NCBI RefSeq assembly: GCF_010906925.1 | Contig: NZ_VTVE01000001.1 | Span: 620,001-684,000, forward strand | Source of the DNA: Pseudobutyrivibrio xylanivorans | Lineage (GTDB): Bacteria; Bacillota; Clostridia; Lachnospirales; Lachnospiraceae | Length of the DNA stretch: 64,000 nucleotides | Reading direction: 5' to 3' | In this document: one piece after another, positions 34,327 to 42,739 of the stretch | Layout: each line of letters starts with the position of its first letter | Position numbering within the stretch: the stretch's first letter is position 1 | Position numbers and translations under genes: made by a program | Notes under the pieces: generated by a model | What the model was told of the DNA's origin: nothing | The model's input: only the letters and a program-made list of their open reading frames with translations | Databases searched by the model: none

Positions 34327-35223
34327 ATGAGAAAGAATGAGACTAAGTATTTTATTTTGATTTTTGTGGCTATATGTTTTCTGGCTACTGGAGGAATATT
34401 TGTTAAGTTAAGTGAGCTTCCACCAATCAACACAGGATTTTATAGGGTTCTGTTTTCGATACCTATGCTTATGCCTTTTTTGAAGAAGGAAGATTTGAAG
34501 CTTACTAAAAAGCAGGTGATTACAATTGTGCTGGCAGGAGCTTTCTTGGCAGGAGATTTGGCTCTTTGGAATATTTCTTTTTCCTATACAAGTGTTGCTA
34601 ATGCTAATTTGCTTGCAAATTTAACTCCCTTCACGGTAATTCCATGTAGTTATTTTCTTTTTAAAGAGAAGATGACAAAGCGATTTTTACTAGGTGGATT
34701 TATTACATTGCTTGGTGTGTTTGTTTTGATGTCAAACAAAGTGACACTTTCAAGAGAGCGAATGATTGGAGATTTATTATGTCTTGCAACTTCAGTATTC
34801 TATGCAATGTTTATGCTTACCGTATATAAGCTTAGAGATTATGTAAAAAGTAATGTAATTATGTTTATTAGTGCTTTTGGTAGTTTGATTGTTTTGGCAT
34901 TTGTTATTTTCTTTACAGAAGGTTTTCAGGCTCCAACATCCTTTAGAGCTATTTGGCCACTTCTTGCACTTGCTCTTGTTTCACAGATTTTAGGTCAGGG
35001 ATTATTGGCACATTGTTTGGGCAAAGTAAATGCAAGCCTTTCATCTTTACTTACATTATCTCAGCCAGTAGTTGCAGCAATCTATGCATGGCTAATCTTT
35101 GGTGAGGAACTGTCAACTCAGGCTGTAATAGCTATTGGAATTACACTTGTGGGAGTATACCTCGCTAAAACACAGTCTAAATCAAAAGAAGATGATGAAA
35201 AAGAAGGAGCTGTCACTATTTAG
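34327..35223 (+). CDS. DMT superfamily (EamA) transporter
   Basis: This 298-aa protein has ten hydrophobic segments in two EamA repeats. Typical stretches are GGIFVKLSELPPINTGFYR, GDLALWNISFSYTSVANANLLANLTP and SLLTLSQPVVAAIYAWLIFGE. Probable role is export or uptake of a small metabolite. The divergent MocR-type regulator suggests a substrate linked to PLP or amino acids, but this is inference. The stop codon lies within the downstream terminator hairpin. Confidence 0.88.
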   Translation: MRKNETKYFILIFVAICFLATGGIFVKLSELPPINTGFYRVLFSIPMLMPFLKKEDLKLTKKQVITIVLAGAFLAGDLALWNISFSYTSVANANLLANLTPFTVIPCSYFLFKEKMTKRFLLGGFITLLGVFVLMSNKVTLSRERMIGDLLCLATSVFYAMFMLTVYKLRDYVKSNVIMFISAFGSLIVLAFVIFFTEGFQAPTSFRAIWPLLALALVSQILGQGLLAHCLGKVNASLSSLLTLSQPVVAAIYAWLIFGEELSTQAVIAIGITLVGVYLAKTQSKSKEDDEKEGAVTI

Positions 35224-35240
35224 TGACAGCTCCTTTGTTT
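35204..35240. terminator. Bidirectional terminator overlapping two convergent gene ends
   Basis: A 13-bp perfect stem AAGGAGCTGTCAC / GTGACAGCTCCTT (35204-35216/35223-35235) with a six-base loop. The left arm encodes the last residues of the transporter. T-rich bases follow on both strands. Confidence 0.85.
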
Positions 35241-36036
35241 ATACTTCGCCGAATTTTTCTGCTAAGACTTTATAGACTCCTTTATCCTTCCAAGAAGGGC
35301 AGATGTGCTTGGCATGTTCCTTAACTACATCTGGTGCAGTTTCAACAGCGTAACTTTCTGTTGCTACATCAAGCATACCGATGTCATTATTGTTATCACC
35401 AAAGACCATGGTCTCGTCTGGATTAATATGGAAGAAATCCTGAATAGTCTTTAGGGCATTTCCCTTATCTACTGACTTATCCATAAAATCTACCCAGTCC
35501 TCACCAGCCATAACAGCCTTTAGGTGGTCGCTCCACTCAGGGATAAGCTTTTCTTCACCTAGCTTTCTAATAGAAGGGCGGTTGAAGATGGAGATTTTAA
35601 CAAGGTCAACATTTTCTGCTAAAACATCATCAACAAATGCCACGTCATTTCTATATTGATCTCTAAGTACATGAATGAAATCTTCGTTGTCAGTCTCAAG
35701 GTAGGTAACTCCAGCACCTTCGTATGCCTTTTCACAATCTGTAATCTGTCGAAGTTCCTTTGTAAGCTCCTCAACATAATGGCGGTCAATTTTCGAAATG
35801 TGCATATCTACACCGCGACACTTAATGTGGGCACCGTTGTTGGCAATGAAAATCAAATCGTTGGCCACTTCTTTAAACATTTTTGAGATGCTGCCATATT
35901 GGCGTCCGCTTGCTATACAGACAATTATATCCTGCGCACGGAGCTTCTTAATCATTTCTATCATTTCTGAGTACACTTCAGGAGAAGAGTCCTTTACAAG
36001 TGTACCGTCTACATCTGTTGCAACTAATTTAATCAT
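35239..36036 (-). CDS. Cof-type HAD hydrolase
   Basis: This is a haloacid-dehalogenase phosphatase of the Cof/YbjI class (265 aa). Motif I is KLVATDVDGTLVK with nucleophile and acid/base Asp, motif II is CIASGRQYGS, and motif IV is MVFGDNNNDIGML. A C2 cap domain fills the middle. The start is ATG at 36036; the open frame further upstream lacks coding character. Substrate is probably a sugar phosphate or flavin phosphate, as usual for the family. Confidence 0.9.
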   Translation of the reverse strand: MIKLVATDVDGTLVKDSSPEVYSEMIEMIKKLRAQDIIVCIASGRQYGSISKMFKEVANDLIFIANNGAHIKCRGVDMHISKIDRHYVEELTKELRQITDCEKAYEGAGVTYLETDNEDFIHVLRDQYRNDVAFVDDVLAENVDLVKISIFNRPSIRKLGEEKLIPEWSDHLKAVMAGEDWVDFMDKSVDKGNALKTIQDFFHINPDETMVFGDNNNDIGMLDVATESYAVETAPDVVKEHAKHICPSWKDKGVYKVLAEKFGEV

Positions 36037-36204
36037 AAATAATCTCAATTCTTTCTTAATTAATAAAATATACTTGATAATTATACTCTGAGAAGAGAAT
36101 TGTGTGAAGTGATTTATATAGAAAAAGAGAAGAGTAATATAATATATATTTGATAGGCAAAAAGGTTGAAATGGTGCGGTAGTGGTGGTTTTTCGAAAAA
36201 AGTT

Positions 36205-36265
36205 ACTTAAACGTTTACGAAAATTACGAAAAACTATTGACACCGGTAGAATAACATGCTAAATT
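36205..36265 (+). promoter_or_regulatory. ptsG promoter with cre-like site
   Basis: TTGACA at 36237-36242, a 17-base spacer, and TAAATT at 36260-36265 preceded by TGC (extended -10). Upstream, at about 36207-36220, TTAAACGTTTACGA resembles a degenerate catabolite-responsive element. Confidence 0.65.
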
Positions 36266-36274
36266 CTTTAATCG

Positions 36275-36355
36275 TAGTGTGTAACTTGTAACCAATCAAG
36301 GCACGAACTATACATAATAACTTTTTGTATTTATGTGGGTTCGTGTCTTTTTTTA
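36275..36355 (+). promoter_or_regulatory. Antiterminator target and leader terminator of ptsG
   Basis: GGCACGAAC (36300-36308) pairs with GTTCGTGTC (36339-36347) and is followed by eight T, a strong leader terminator. Just before and overlapping its 5' side is a GTGTGTAAC...AATCAAGGCACG segment that could be the alternative RAT hairpin bound by the BglG/LicT-type protein encoded after ptsG. Confidence 0.75.
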
Positions 36356-36437
36356 TGCCCAAAACCCATCTAGTGGCAAAAAAGACATAATGCCTATGTA
36401 AGTGCGACAAAATTTTTCATGTATAGGAGATTAAAAA

Positions 36438-38561
36438 ATGAAAGACAAAATTTTTGGTGTTTTGCAGCGTGTAGGTAGATCCTTCATGCTCCCAATCGCT
36501 CTTCTTCCAGTAGCAGGTTTGCTTCTCGGAATCGGTGGTTCGTTCACAAACGCAACAATGCTTGAGACTTATCACCTCACATCAGTTTTAGGCCCTGGCA
36601 CAGTAGGTAATGCTATTCTTACTGTTATGTCAGACGCAGGTAACATTGTATTTGCTAACTTACCAATTATCTTCGCTATCGGTGTTGCAATTGGTATGGC
36701 AAAGAAAGAGAAAGAAGTAGCAGCTCTTGCTGGTGCAATCGCTTTCTTAATCATGCATGCTTCAATCGGCGCTATGATCACAATTCATGGTGGTCCAGAG
36801 GCATTACTTGAGGGTGCAACAACTTCAGTTTGCGGTATCACTTCATTACAGATGGGTGTATTCGGTGGTATGATCGTAGGTCTTGGTGTTGCAGCACTTC
36901 ACAACCGTTTCTATAAGATTCAGCTTCCACAGGTATTATCATTCTTCGGTGGTACAAGATTCGTTCCTATCATCTCAGGTTTGACATATACAGTTGTTGG
37001 TATTGCTATGTTCTTCGTATGGCCATTCGTTCAGCAGGGTATCGCTGCAGTAGGTGGTATCGTTATGGAGTCAGGTTACGCAGGAACATGGATCTATGGT
37101 ATCATGGAAAGACTTCTTATCCCATTTGGTCTTCACCACGTATTCTATCTTCCATTCTGGCAGACATCACTTGGTGGAACACTTGAGGTTAATGGTCAGC
37201 TCATCGAGGGTGCACAGAACATCTTCTTCGCACAGCTTGGTGCACAGGATACAATTAGCCACTTCGCAGTATCAGCTACACGTTTCATGTCTGGTAAGTT
37301 CCCATTCATGATCCTTGGTCTTCCAGGTGCTGCTCTTGCTATGTACAGAACAGCTCTTCCAGAGAAGAAAAAAGAAGTTGGTGGTCTTCTTCTTTCTGCA
37401 GCTCTTACATCAATGCTTACAGGTATCACAGAGCCAATCGAGTTCACATTCTTATTCGTAGCTCCAGCTCTTTATGGTATCCACTGTATCTTCGCAGGTG
37501 CATCTTACATGTTAATGCACATCCTTGGCGTTGGTGTTGGTATGACATTCTCAGGCGGTATCATCGACTTAATTCTTTTCGGTGTTCTTCCTGGAAACAA
37601 GCTTACAAGCTGGGTATGGATACCAGTAGTAGGTGTTGGTTACTTCGTAGTTTACTACTTCTTGTTCACATTCCTTATCAAGAAGTTTGATCTTAAGACA
37701 CCAGGTCGTGACGCTGACGAGGAAGTTAAGCTTTACAGACGTGCTGATTACAATGCAAAGAAGGAGTCTATGGGTGACCAGACTTCTGAGAAGATCTGTA
37801 ATGGTCTTGGTGGTAAGGCTAACATCTCTGATGTTGACTGCTGCGCAACAAGACTTCGTGTAACAGTACACAAGTCAGAGCTCGTTAACGACGCTATGCT
37901 TAAGTCTACTGGTGCTTCAGGTGTAGTTCACAAGGGTAACGGTGTTCAGGTAATTTACGGACCACACGTTACAGTTATCAAGTCTAATCTTGAAGATTAT
38001 CTTGAGACAGCTCCAAATGTAGAATATAATGGAGCAGATGAGACAGTTGCAGATGAGGCAGCTGCTCAGACTTCAGCTGAGCCAACAGGCGAGGTTGTAA
38101 AGACTGTTGTTCTTGGTAGCCCTATCTCAGGTGTTGCAGCTGATTTAGCTGAGACTCCAGATGAGGTTTTTGCTCAGAAGATGATGGGTGACGGTGCAGT
38201 TGTTACTCCTAACGATGGTAAGGTAGTAGCTCCAGCAGACGGAACAGTAGTTTTCGTATTTGATACAAAGCACGCTATCGGATTCAAGACAGATGATGAT
38301 GTAGCTATGCTTCTTCACTTTGGTATTGACACAGTTAAGCTTAAGGGTGAAGGCTTCAACGTTCATGTAACAAATGGACAGAAGGTTAAGAAGGGAGACT
38401 TACTTATGGAGGCAGACTTAGATTACATTTCTAAGAACGCACCTTCAATTGCAACTCCTGTACTTTGCACTGAGCTTAAGGGCAACCAGAAGCTTCGTCG
38501 TCTCGCTGATGGCGAAATCAAGGCTGGTGAAGATTTACTTGCAGTAGATTTTTACGAGTAA
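36438..38561 (+). CDS. ptsG: PTS glucose-type enzyme IICBA
   Basis: This is a single-chain sugar phosphotransferase permease (707 aa). IIC covers about residues 1-420 with ten helices and GITEPIEFTFLF. IIB (about 440-530) has the phosphocysteine in DCCATRLRV. IIA (about 560-700) has the active His in MLLHFGIDTVKLKG. The order IIC-IIB-IIA and motifs fit glucose, N-acetylglucosamine or maltose permeases; glucose is favoured by the leader antiterminator arrangement. Codon use is strongly biased, suggesting high expression. Confidence 0.93.
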   Translation: MKDKIFGVLQRVGRSFMLPIALLPVAGLLLGIGGSFTNATMLETYHLTSVLGPGTVGNAILTVMSDAGNIVFANLPIIFAIGVAIGMAKKEKEVAALAGAIAFLIMHASIGAMITIHGGPEALLEGATTSVCGITSLQMGVFGGMIVGLGVAALHNRFYKIQLPQVLSFFGGTRFVPIISGLTYTVVGIAMFFVWPFVQQGIAAVGGIVMESGYAGTWIYGIMERLLIPFGLHHVFYLPFWQTSLGGTLEVNGQLIEGAQNIFFAQLGAQDTISHFAVSATRFMSGKFPFMILGLPGAALAMYRTALPEKKKEVGGLLLSAALTSMLTGITEPIEFTFLFVAPALYGIHCIFAGASYMLMHILGVGVGMTFSGGIIDLILFGVLPGNKLTSWVWIPVVGVGYFVVYYFLFTFLIKKFDLKTPGRDADEEVKLYRRADYNAKKESMGDQTSEKICNGLGGKANISDVDCCATRLRVTVHKSELVNDAMLKSTGASGVVHKGNGVQVIYGPHVTVIKSNLEDYLETAPNVEYNGADETVADEAAAQTSAEPTGEVVKTVVLGSPISGVAADLAETPDEVFAQKMMGDGAVVTPNDGKVVAPADGTVVFVFDTKHAIGFKTDDDVAMLLHFGIDTVKLKGEGFNVHVTNGQKVKKGDLLMEADLDYISKNAPSIATPVLCTELKGNQKLRRLADGEIKAGEDLLAVDFYE

Positions 38562-38581
38562 ACTTATTTTAGGAGTTTAAG

Positions 38582-39415
38582 ATGTACAGAGTTGAGAAAG
38601 TGTTAAATCACAACGCTCTTATCGGTATTCCGGAGAATACTACCCAGGAATTTCTGATTATGGGCAAGGGAGTGGGTTTTGGAAAACACGTCAGTGAAAC
38701 AATTGATGTAGCTGATGACTGTATGATTTATTCCCTGTTAGAGTCCACAGAGCGCGGAGATAAAAAGGATTTAGCGACAAGTATTGATCCCGTATATCTT
38801 GAAATTGCAAATGAACTTTTAGATGGGGCCGAGGCAGAATTCCATACCATTGATAGGGATGTGATGCTGCCTCTGGCAGACCATATTGAATATGCTGTAA
38901 AAAGAAGTAGAAATCATGAGCAGCTTAGAAACCCCTTGACCGATGATATAAGAGTATTATTTCATACTGAGTTTAAGGTAGCAGAAAGAGCTAAGGATAT
39001 CATTTTAAATCGTCTAGGTGTTCAGTTGACCGATGACGAGATTGGATATATAGCCCTACATATACATTCATCTATTATGGACCAGGCTGTTTCACAAGCT
39101 ATGCAGATGGCAGAGGCTGTTAGACAGTGTGTGACATTGGTAGAGGCAGAGACCAGTAAGAAAATTGACATCAAATCATTGTCATATAATAGGCTGTTGA
39201 ATCATATTCGATACATGATTGCCCGTACGTTAAAGGGAGAGATCATAAAGCTTGATATGAACGACTATATCAATGCAACTGCAGCAAACTCATTCAAGAT
39301 GGCAACAAACATTTGCAAAGAATTAAGTAAGAGTCTAGGCAAAGATATCGACAGTGCCGAAATAGGATATCTCGCAATGCATATCGAAAGAATTGCACTT
39401 GATGAGATGGATTAA
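38582..39415 (+). CDS. BglG/LicT/GlcT-family transcription antiterminator
   Basis: This 277-aa RNA-binding regulator has an N-terminal CAT domain (residues 1-55, MYRVEKVLNHNALIGI, IMGKGVGFGKHV) and two PRD domains with regulatory histidines in IEYAVKRSRNHEQLRNPL and YIALHIHSS, then SAEIGYLAMHIERI. It is 20 bases downstream of ptsG and probably binds the RAT in the ptsG leader; PRD phosphorylation by HPr and enzyme II sets activity. Confidence 0.94.
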   Translation: MYRVEKVLNHNALIGIPENTTQEFLIMGKGVGFGKHVSETIDVADDCMIYSLLESTERGDKKDLATSIDPVYLEIANELLDGAEAEFHTIDRDVMLPLADHIEYAVKRSRNHEQLRNPLTDDIRVLFHTEFKVAERAKDIILNRLGVQLTDDEIGYIALHIHSSIMDQAVSQAMQMAEAVRQCVTLVEAETSKKIDIKSLSYNRLLNHIRYMIARTLKGEIIKLDMNDYINATAANSFKMATNICKELSKSLGKDIDSAEIGYLAMHIERIALDEMD

Positions 39416-39437
39416 TTGAAAAATTAAATCAATAAGG

Positions 39438-39472
39438 ATAGCCCGCTTTTTATAAGTGGGCTATTATTTTTT
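39438..39472 (+). terminator. Terminator after the antiterminator gene
   Basis: 9-bp stem ATAGCCCGC / GTGGGCTAT (39438-39446/39456-39464, one G-T pair), followed by a T-rich tail. Confidence 0.85.
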
Positions 39473-39539
39473 GCATTTATATGGTAAAATATCTTGTTGG
39501 TGAATTCAAAATTATTCTTTGAGAAAAGAGGTATTACTA

Positions 39540-40694
39540 ATGACAAAGATTGATATAATTTCAGGTTTTTTAGGCGCAGGTAAGACTACTTACATTAAGA
39601 AGATGCTTGAGGAAGCATACAAGGGTGAAAAGGTAGTTCTTATTGAGAATGAGTTCGGTGAAGTTGGTATCGACGGTGGATTTCTTAAGGATGCAGGCAT
39701 CACTATTTCAGAGATGAATTCTGGATGTATTTGCTGCTCACTTGTAGGTGATTTTGATAAGAACCTTCACGAGGTTCTCGAGAAGTTTAGCCCAGACAGA
39801 ATTCTTATTGAGCCATCTGGAGTAGGTAAACTCTCAGATGTTATGACTTCAGTTATTAAGTTAGAAGAGACAGCAGATGTTAAGCTATGCGGTCTTGTTA
39901 CAGTAGTTAATGCTCTTAAGGCATCTAAGCAGATGAAGGCCTTTGGCGAGTTCTTCAACAATCAGATTGAGTTCGCTACTACAGTTGTTCTTTCACGTTC
40001 ACAGACAGCTACTGAGGATCAGCTTGAGTTCTGTGTTAAGCAGATTCAGAAGCTTAATCCAAAGGCTGCTATCATTACTACACCATGGGATGAGATTACA
40101 GGAGAGAAGCTTCTTTCAGTTATGGAAGGTCAGGATAATTTAGCTTCTGAGATGAAGCATCTTGCAGAAGAGGCTCATGAGCATGAGGAAGAGGAGCACG
40201 AGCACCATCATCATGATCACGACCACGATGAGCATGAACATCATCATCATGACCACGACCATGATGAGCACGAGCACCATCACCATGATCACGACCATGA
40301 TGAGCACGAGCACCATCATCATGATCACGACCACGACGAGCATGAGCATCACCATCATGAACATGGCGAGAACTGCACATGCGGTTGCCATGATCACGAT
40401 CATCATCACCATCATGCAGATGAAGTATTTGATACATGGGGTATTGAGACTCCTCACAAGTTCGAAAAGTCTGTAATAGAGAAGGCTATGAAGGCATTTG
40501 CTAATACAAACGACTACGGTACAGTTCTTCGCTCTAAGGGTATGGTAGAGTCTGTAGAGGGCGGATGGATTTACTTTGATTTTGTTGATGGCGAATATGA
40601 GCTTCGTTCTGGTGAGCCAGATTACACAGGACGCCTTGTTGTAATCGGTGCAGATATCGATGAGCACAAGTTAGAGGAGCTTTTTGGATTATAA
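39540..40694 (+). CDS. COG0523 (CobW/ZNG1-like) GTPase with histidine-rich region
   Basis: This G3E GTPase is probably a metallochaperone. Walker A is GFLGAGKTT at residues 8-16, the metal-binding CxCC motif lies in SGCICCSL, and the Walker B-like region is ILIEPSGVG. Residues 220-267 are four perfect-length 12-residue repeats HEHHHHDHDHDE, followed by more His and CTCGC. The CobW C-terminal domain closes the protein. ATG 39540 follows AAAAGAGG. The His-rich segment is typical of zinc or nickel handling; cobalt is less likely although the name CobW is used. Confidence 0.93.
   Translation: MTKIDIISGFLGAGKTTYIKKMLEEAYKGEKVVLIENEFGEVGIDGGFLKDAGITISEMNSGCICCSLVGDFDKNLHEVLEKFSPDRILIEPSGVGKLSDVMTSVIKLEETADVKLCGLVTVVNALKASKQMKAFGEFFNNQIEFATTVVLSRSQTATEDQLEFCVKQIQKLNPKAAIITTPWDEITGEKLLSVMEGQDNLASEMKHLAEEAHEHEEEEHEHHHHDHDHDEHEHHHHDHDHDEHEHHHHDHDHDEHEHHHHDHDHDEHEHHHHEHGENCTCGCHDHDHHHHHADEVFDTWGIETPHKFEKSVIEKAMKAFANTNDYGTVLRSKGMVESVEGGWIYFDFVDGEYELRSGEPDYTGRLVVIGADIDEHKLEELFGL
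40197..40340 (+). repeat. Four 36-bp in-frame tandem repeats encoding metal-binding peptide
   Basis: Four consecutive 36-base units (40197, 40233, 40269, 40305), each encoding HEHHHHDHDHDE. The units differ only at synonymous positions (CAC/CAT, GAC/GAT, GAG/GAA), so the amino-acid repeat is kept while the DNA drifts. Confidence 0.95.
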
Positions 40695-40747
40695 TTCGAA
40701 ATAGTTTCAAGCTAAGATATAGTTTATTTAGATAGTTAGAGGTTTTT

Positions 40748-41704
40748 ATGGCTAGAGATATACCAGTTTATGTCTTCACTGGATTCATGGATAGTGGTAA
40801 GACTACCCTTATTCAGGAGACATTATTTGAAAATGATTTTGCTGCTGGCGGTGAGGATAAGATTCTTATTCTATCTTGTGAGGATGGCGAAGTAGAATAC
40901 GATATTGAAAAGCTCAAAACAGTTAATGCTAAGGTAGCTACAATTGATTCTGAAGAGGATTTCAATCTTGAGAATCTTACTCGTATTTCTAACGAATATA
41001 ATCCAGATGTTATCTTCCTTGAGTACAATGGTACTTGGGGCGTTGATAAGATTTATGATGAGCCACTTCCAGAGGGATGGGTCCCAGCTCAGTCACTTGC
41101 TACAGTAGATGCTACTACATTTGAGATGTACCTTAACAATATGCGCACAATGATTATGGAGCAGATTTTTAAGGCTGAGGTAGTTATTATTAATCGTTGT
41201 ACTGACGACACTCCAAAGACTAAATTTAGAGGTCAGATTAAGTCAATGAATAGACCTGCTCAGATTGTTTATGAGAGGGCAGATGGTTCTATCGATGATT
41301 CACCAGAGGAGCTTCCATTTGATATTAATGCTGATGTTATTGAGATAACAGATGCTGATTATGCACTTTGGTTTATGGATTGCATGGAGACACCAAAGAA
41401 ATACGATGGCAAGACAATACATTTCCTTGGTCTTGTTTACAATCCTAATGATGGCAAGTTGAGACGTGACGTATTTATTCCAGGTAGATTTGCTATGACA
41501 TGTTGTGTAGAAGATATTCAGTTCCTAGGCATGAAATGCAAATGGGACAAGGCATCTACACTTGGTCATCGTAGCTGGATTGATATTACAGCACAGATTA
41601 AAGTTGAATTTGCTAAGGAATATAAGGGTAAGGGACCGGTTCTTTATCCAGTCAGTGTTGAACCTGCTGAGAAGCCAGAGGATGAGTTAGTTTATTTTAG
41701 TTAA
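40748..41704 (+). CDS. COG0523-like GTPase fused to a DUF1980 (YcgQ)-like C-terminal domain
   Basis: The first ~215 residues are a G3E GTPase with a modified P-loop TGFMDSGKTTLI. The usual CxCC metal site is replaced by LSCEDGEVEYD. The last ~100 residues (FLGLVYNPNDGKLRRDVFIPGR ... LGHRSWIDITAQI, abbreviated) resemble the soluble DUF1980 domain of YcgQ-type permease partners (TIGR03943). This is a GTPase plus permease-partner fusion and may couple metal delivery to an efflux or uptake permease encoded elsewhere. It probably forms an operon with the preceding His-rich GTPase. Confidence 0.85.
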   Translation: MARDIPVYVFTGFMDSGKTTLIQETLFENDFAAGGEDKILILSCEDGEVEYDIEKLKTVNAKVATIDSEEDFNLENLTRISNEYNPDVIFLEYNGTWGVDKIYDEPLPEGWVPAQSLATVDATTFEMYLNNMRTMIMEQIFKAEVVIINRCTDDTPKTKFRGQIKSMNRPAQIVYERADGSIDDSPEELPFDINADVIEITDADYALWFMDCMETPKKYDGKTIHFLGLVYNPNDGKLRRDVFIPGRFAMTCCVEDIQFLGMKCKWDKASTLGHRSWIDITAQIKVEFAKEYKGKGPVLYPVSVEPAEKPEDELVYFS

Positions 41705-41709
41705 TGTTG

Positions 41710-41745
41710 AAAGTTACTATTCATTTTCGGATAGTAACTTTTTTA
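41710..41745 (+). terminator. Terminator after the COG0523 pair
   Basis: 11-bp stem AAAGTTACTAT / ATAGTAACTTT (41710-41720/41731-41741) and a T-run. Confidence 0.88.
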
Positions 41746-41777
41746 CTACATTATTATATGATTCTTTTACTTTAGCA

Positions 41778-41807
41778 CTTTACAACGCGACAGTGTAAAG
41801 CTATAAT
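41778..41807 (+). promoter_or_regulatory. nfnAB promoter with overlapping palindromic operator
   Basis: TTTACA at 41779-41784, 17-base spacer, TATAAT at 41802-41807. CTTTACA and TGTAAAG (41778-41784/41794-41800) form an inverted repeat over the -35 and spacer, a good repressor site. It does not match the usual Rex consensus. Confidence 0.7.
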
Positions 41808-41848
41808 ACAATACTAAAAGGAAGAAAAAGGGAAGGGAGTCTAGTTTT

Positions 41849-42739
41849 ATGTATCCAATTCTTAAAAAGGAAAAGCTTTCAGATAAGATTTTCCTTATGG
41901 TGGTTAAGGCACCACGTGTTGCTGACGGATGTTTACCAGGTCAGTTTATCATTGTAAAGATTGATGAGGAGGGCGAGAGAATCCCTCTTACAATTTGCGA
42001 TTATGATAGAGCTGAGGGCACTATTACTATAGTATTCCAGACAGTAGGCGCTTCTACTGAGAGAATGGCAGAGCTTAATGCAGGTGATGCCTTCGCTGAT
42101 TTTGTTGGACCTCTTGGACAGCCATCTGAGCTTTGTATCGAGGCTGATTTGGAGGAGACAAAAAAGAAGAATATCGTATTTATCGCTGGTGGTGTTGGTA
42201 CTGCACCAGTTTACCCACAGGTTAAGTGGCTCAAGGAGCACGGGGTTAAGACTACAGTTATCATTGGCGCTCGTTCAAAGGATATCCTTTTCTATGAGGA
42301 TGAGATGCGTGCAGTAGCAGATGAGCTTTATCTTGCTACAGATGATGGTAGCTACGGTTTCCATGGTAACGGTTGCCAGCAGCTTCAGGCACTTGTTGAT
42401 GAGGGCAAGAAGTTCGACCACTGCGTAGCAATCGGTCCTATGATTATGATGAAATTTGTTTGCCTCCTTACAAAGGAACTTGGCATTCCAACAGTTGTTT
42501 CTATGAACCCTATCATGGTTGATGGAACAGGTATGTGCGGTGCTTGTCGTCTTGTTGTTGGCGATGAGGTTAAGTTCGCATGTGTAGATGGTCCAGAGTT
42601 TGATGGTCACCTTGTTGATTTTGATCAGGCTATGGCTAGAGCAAAGCAGTACAAGACTGAAGAGGGTAGAGCACTTCTTAAGCAGCAGGAAGGCGATACA
42701 CATCACGGTGGCTGCGGAAATTGTGGAGGTGACAAATAA
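41849..42739 (+). CDS. nfnA: NfnA: ferredoxin-NADP reductase-type small subunit of NADH-dependent ferredoxin:NADP oxidoreductase
   Basis: This flavoprotein subunit (296 aa) belongs to the PyrK/sulfide dehydrogenase beta family. The FAD domain comes first, with RIPLTICDYD; the NAD(P) loop is VFIAGGVGTAPVYPQ; the C-terminal [2Fe-2S] ligands are in DGTGMCGACRLVVG with a further Cys in FACVDGPEFDGHLVDF. A final Cys-rich GGCGNCGG tail is present. It works with NfnB encoded immediately after, and the start and stop share one base. The pair bifurcates electrons between NADPH, ferredoxin and NAD. Confidence 0.9.
   Translation: MYPILKKEKLSDKIFLMVVKAPRVADGCLPGQFIIVKIDEEGERIPLTICDYDRAEGTITIVFQTVGASTERMAELNAGDAFADFVGPLGQPSELCIEADLEETKKKNIVFIAGGVGTAPVYPQVKWLKEHGVKTTVIIGARSKDILFYEDEMRAVADELYLATDDGSYGFHGNGCQQLQALVDEGKKFDHCVAIGPMIMMKFVCLLTKELGIPTVVSMNPIMVDGTGMCGACRLVVGDEVKFACVDGPEFDGHLVDFDQAMARAKQYKTEEGRALLKQQEGDTHHGGCGNCGGDK

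Noticed and set aside
36037-36243. N-terminal extension of the HAD hydrolase
   Set aside because: The frame is open but lies over the ptsG promoter region, and the family N-terminus begins at the ATG at 36036.
40197-40340. CRISPR-like array
   Set aside because: The 36-base units are contiguous, in frame and encode a His-rich peptide; there are no spacers.
40120-40667. Minus- and alternate-frame open frames over the His-rich region
   Set aside because: They are shadows of the repeat and have no start signals.
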